Positions 61,778 through 64,000 of a stretch of DNA of 64,000 nt are shown piece after piece. The number at the start of each line of letters is the position of its first letter. Within the stretch, counting starts at the first letter, position 1. The notes beneath the pieces are model-generated. The model did no database searches, was not told where the DNA came from, and saw only the letters and a program-made list of their open reading frames with translations. Origin of the DNA: Rhodobacteraceae bacterium M382 (GTDB taxonomy: Bacteria > Pseudomonadota > Alphaproteobacteria > Rhodobacterales > Rhodobacteraceae); NCBI GenBank assembly GCA_025141015.1, contig CP081098.1, positions 1,184,501-1,248,500 of the forward strand, given 5' to 3'. The position numbers and the translations under genes were made by a program.

Positions 61778-62197
61778 ATGCAACCTGATCGGACAGACAA
61801 ACGCATTCTCGCCGTGCTGGAACGCGACGCCCGCACCAGCGCCGCAGCCATCGGTCGGGCCATCGGGCTGTCCCGCACGGCGGTTCAGGACCGAATTTCC
61901 CGGATGGAAACTGCCGGTCTTTTGCTGGGATACAGACCTGTCATAGCTCCGGACACGGTGACCGGAATTCGGGTGGTGATATTTGTTCAGATTGCAGAAC
62001 GCCCGTGTGATCCGGCGTTGGATTGGCTGTCATCCCTGGTGGGGGTGACAGATGTGTTTTCGATTTCCGGGGAAATTGACGCCATTGTGCATGCCATACT
62101 GGCCTCTCCCGAGGAGCTGACGCGGTTGAACGACCGGATCGGTGCCAACCCGATGATTGGGGCGGCGCAGTCTCAGATGGTGTTGCAAAGCCGCTAG
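61778..62197 (+). CDS. AsnC/Lrp-family transcriptional regulator
   Basis: 139 residues: N-terminal helix-turn-helix (DKRILAVLERDARTSAAAIG, LSRTAVQDRISRMETAGLLLGY) and a C-terminal RAM domain for ligand binding and oligomerisation (GVTDVFSISGEIDAIVHAIL). GGGGGAA precedes the ATG at 61778. The longer upstream frame opposes the cupin gene. It may control the divergent cupin gene or be global. Confidence 0.9.
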   Translation: MQPDRTDKRILAVLERDARTSAAAIGRAIGLSRTAVQDRISRMETAGLLLGYRPVIAPDTVTGIRVVIFVQIAERPCDPALDWLSSLVGVTDVFSISGEIDAIVHAILASPEELTRLNDRIGANPMIGAAQSQMVLQSR

Positions 62198-62207
62198 GGG
62201 CCAGTGA

Positions 62208-62975
62208 TCAGGCGAAGGGATCTGACGGATAGCCGACCCGCGCCAGATACAGCCCATGTCCCGGACACACCGGTCCGCAGGCAGCGCGATCCCGGGCCTT
62301 GAGCGCTGTTTTGACATCACTCGGAGCCCAGGCTCCGGCCCCAACCCGTTCCAGCGTTCCTACGAAACTGCGCACCTGGTTGTGCAGGAACGACCGGGCG
62401 CGAACATGAAACCGGACTTCGGGTCCAGAAAACCCCTGCACGCGTTCAACCGACAGTTCGTCCAATGTCTTGAGCGGGCTGGCCGCCTGACAGATTGATG
62501 AGCGGAACGTGGTGAAATCATGTTTGCCAATCAGGTGGTTGGCACCCTCCTGCATGGCATCAACATCCAGATCATGGCCCAATTGCCAGACCTGCCCCCG
62601 GTCATGGGTGGCGGGCGCACGACGGATCAGAATGCGGAATAGGTATTGCCGTTCAATGGCAGAAAACCGGGCGTGCCAATCATCGTCAACGCGGACACAG
62701 GCCACGATGGCAACCGGGGCGGGCTTCAGATGATAGTTCAGCGCCTCGGACAGGCGGAACGGGTCCCAGTCCTTGGTCATGTCGCAATGGGCCACCTGGC
62801 CCAACCCATGTACGCCTGTATCGGTGCGCCCTGCGGCAGCAATCGTATGGTCGCGCGGTTCCAGACGGGCCAGGGCAGCTTCTATGGCACCCTGCACCGA
62901 CGGCTGGTCCTTTTGGCGCTGCCATCCGGCAAAAGGCGCCCCCTGATATTCTACTTTCATCGCGTAACGTGGCAT
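62208..62975 (-). CDS. truA: tRNA pseudouridine(38-40) synthase
   Basis: 255 residues. Catalytic Asp in [18 protein letters not shown] (about residue 52), [15 protein letters not shown] at the N-terminus, and [20 protein letters not shown]. It makes pseudouridine in tRNA anticodon stems. Housekeeping gene, on the strand opposite to its neighbours, converging on AsnC with ten bases between. Confidence 0.97.
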   Translation of the reverse strand: MPRYAMKVEYQGAPFAGWQRQKDQPSVQGAIEAALARLEPRDHTIAAAGRTDTGVHGLGQVAHCDMTKDWDPFRLSEALNYHLKPAPVAIVACVRVDDDWHARFSAIERQYLFRILIRRAPATHDRGQVWQLGHDLDVDAMQEGANHLIGKHDFTTFRSSICQAASPLKTLDELSVERVQGFSGPEVRFHVRARSFLHNQVRSFVGTLERVGAGAWAPSDVKTALKARDRAACGPVCPGHGLYLARVGYPSDPFA

Positions 62976-63123
62976 GATTGGGCCTTAGCCTGCGCGGACG
63001 TGCCGGGCAACCCCGAAGGCAGATCGCAAGGGCGCGCCGCCCCCCTTTGCGTTGTGCTAGGACTGGTAACTGGGGCCGGTGCGCCCTATCTTGGGCGCAT
63101 TGGATTTTGGACGGGACACGACA

Positions 63124-64000
63124 TTGGTCATCACATCGCTTGCCGACAACGTCATGCGCGGGGTGGAAACGCTGGGCGATACCGTATCCGAGACCTTTTT
63201 CGAACCGACCATCCGATTGGGTGTGACCGGATTGGCGCGCTCGGGCAAGACCGTGTTCATTACTTCGCTGGTGGCCAACCTTTTGAAGCGGGGGCGGATG
63301 CAGCAGCTGATAGCCGCGCGTCAGGGTCGGATCGAAGCTGCCTTTCTGCAACCTCAGCCGGATGTCACAGTGCCCCGGTTCGATTATGAAACACATCTGG
63401 GGGCGTTGACGTCACACACGCCGCAATGGCCAGACAGCACAAGGGCCATTTCGGAACTGCGTCTCAGCCTGAGGGTGCAGCCCTCTGGGCTGTTGTCGGG
63501 ATTGCAAGGCCCGCGCACCATCCATCTGGATATCATTGATTACCCGGGTGAATGGCTGCTGGATTTGGGGCTGCTAGAGCGCAGCTATGACGCGTGGTCC
63601 ACAGATGTCCTGACCCGGATCGACAAACGCGACTGTGCGCAGGATTATATCGGGCTGGCCCGCCAGATCGACCCGAGCGCCGAACATGAGGAGCCAACAG
63701 CACAAACGCTTGCCCGCCAGTTCACCCAGTATCTGACACAGGCGCGACAGGAAGGCTTTTATGACTGCACCCCTGGTCGGTTTCTGTTGCCTGGCGATCT
63801 GGCGGGATCTCCGGCGCTGACATTTGCGCCGTTGCCGGTCACCACGGGGTCTGTCCGAAAGTCGCTGCACCGCGAGATGGAACGCCGCTTCGAAGCTTAT
63901 AAATCCCGTGTGGTAAAGCCCTTTTTTCGCGATCATTTTGCCCGGATTGATCGCCAGATCGTTTTGGTCGACGCGTTGGGTGCCATCCACTCCGGCCCGC
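63124..64000 (+). CDS. YcjX-like (DUF463) P-loop protein, 3' end outside window
   Basis: About 292 residues are present; the family has about 470, so the gene runs off the right edge. Walker A in GVTGLARSGKTVFITSLVANL, then IDYPGEWLLDLGLL and the segment KSRVVKPFFRDHFARIDRQIVLVD, which are YcjX hallmarks. No ATG fits before the conserved N-terminus (ITSLADNVMRGVETLGDT); TTG at 63124 is the likely start. In several proteobacteria ycjX is followed by ycjF, but that lies outside. Role: stress-linked, otherwise unknown. Confidence 0.88.
   Translation, partial: MVITSLADNVMRGVETLGDTVSETFFEPTIRLGVTGLARSGKTVFITSLVANLLKRGRMQQLIAARQGRIEAAFLQPQPDVTVPRFDYETHLGALTSHTPQWPDSTRAISELRLSLRVQPSGLLSGLQGPRTIHLDIIDYPGEWLLDLGLLERSYDAWSTDVLTRIDKRDCAQDYIGLARQIDPSAEHEEPTAQTLARQFTQYLTQARQEGFYDCTPGRFLLPGDLAGSPALTFAPLPVTTGSVRKSLHREMERRFEAYKSRVVKPFFRDHFARIDRQIVLVDALGAIHSGP

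Overview
This window comes from an alphaproteobacterial chromosome, most likely a marine Rhodobacteraceae (Roseobacter-group) strain. The evidence is the high G+C coding style, the tamA-tamB pair, a roseobacter-like purine-catabolism island, many flavin and acyl-CoA enzymes, and YcjX/TruA housekeeping genes. No phage, insertion sequence, tRNA, rRNA or CRISPR array was seen. Both edges cut a gene: a CelD-like acetyltransferase on the left and a YcjX-like P-loop protein on the right.

Region 1 (1-38 kb) is a surface-polysaccharide locus. It holds an ExoY-like priming sugar transferase, a separate Wzz-like chain-length protein and a BY-kinase-like ATPase whose Walker A lysine is missing, a Wzx-type flippase, five glycosyltransferases (families 2, 4 and WecG/TagA) and an O-antigen ligase/polymerase-like membrane protein. 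Inside it is a tightly coupled seven-gene minus-strand operon (27366 to 11151) with gaps or overlaps of at most 4 bases. It encodes a one-module type I PKS (KS-AT-KR-DH-ACP-TE), a glycosyltransferase, an NRPS-like protein (formyltransferase, condensation remnant, adenylation domain interrupted by a luciferase-like monooxygenase, carrier), a phosphopantetheinyl transferase, a membrane-anchored SGNH hydrolase, a secreted glycosidase-like protein and a second glycosyltransferase. The adenylation pocket reads as glycine-type. This looks like an N-formylglycine-type starter plus polyketide extension wired into exopolysaccharide assembly, and it is the strongest candidate for an undescribed system. 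tamA and tamB follow on the same strand and are coupled to a gamma-glutamyltransferase and a glycosyltransferase.

Region 2 (38.7-48.2 kb) is a uric-acid catabolism island: PuuD urate oxidase with a cytochrome c tail, a LysR regulator, HiuH, a PuuE/OHCU-decarboxylase fusion, AllA, an NCS2 urate/xanthine permease and AllE. A GAPDH and a small secreted protein sit between the permease and allE. A TTCGsAATTTTT(T)GAA motif lies in both the hiuH/puuE and allE promoters.

Region 3 (48.7-55.7 kb) has an IclR regulator divergent from a Rieske oxygenase, a glutamine-synthetase-like ligase, an orphan GcvH, an acyl-CoA dehydrogenase and a PEP-mutase/isocitrate-lyase-family enzyme. Region 4 (55.4-61.4 kb) has a GntR/FCD regulator with a perfect operator, divergent from an operon of AA_synth protein, alpha/beta hydrolase, flavin reductase with Nudix-like tail, luciferase-like monooxygenase and aldehyde dehydrogenase; this looks like a two-component monooxygenase catabolic route. 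A cupin, an AsnC regulator, truA and a ycjX-like gene close the window.

Outside genes, four copies of a structured 3'-end element (about 80 bp: GGGCTCCCGCCC, small hairpin, CGTTGGGCC, large hairpin) follow four unrelated genes in the same orientation. The hairpin stems differ in sequence but keep their pairing.
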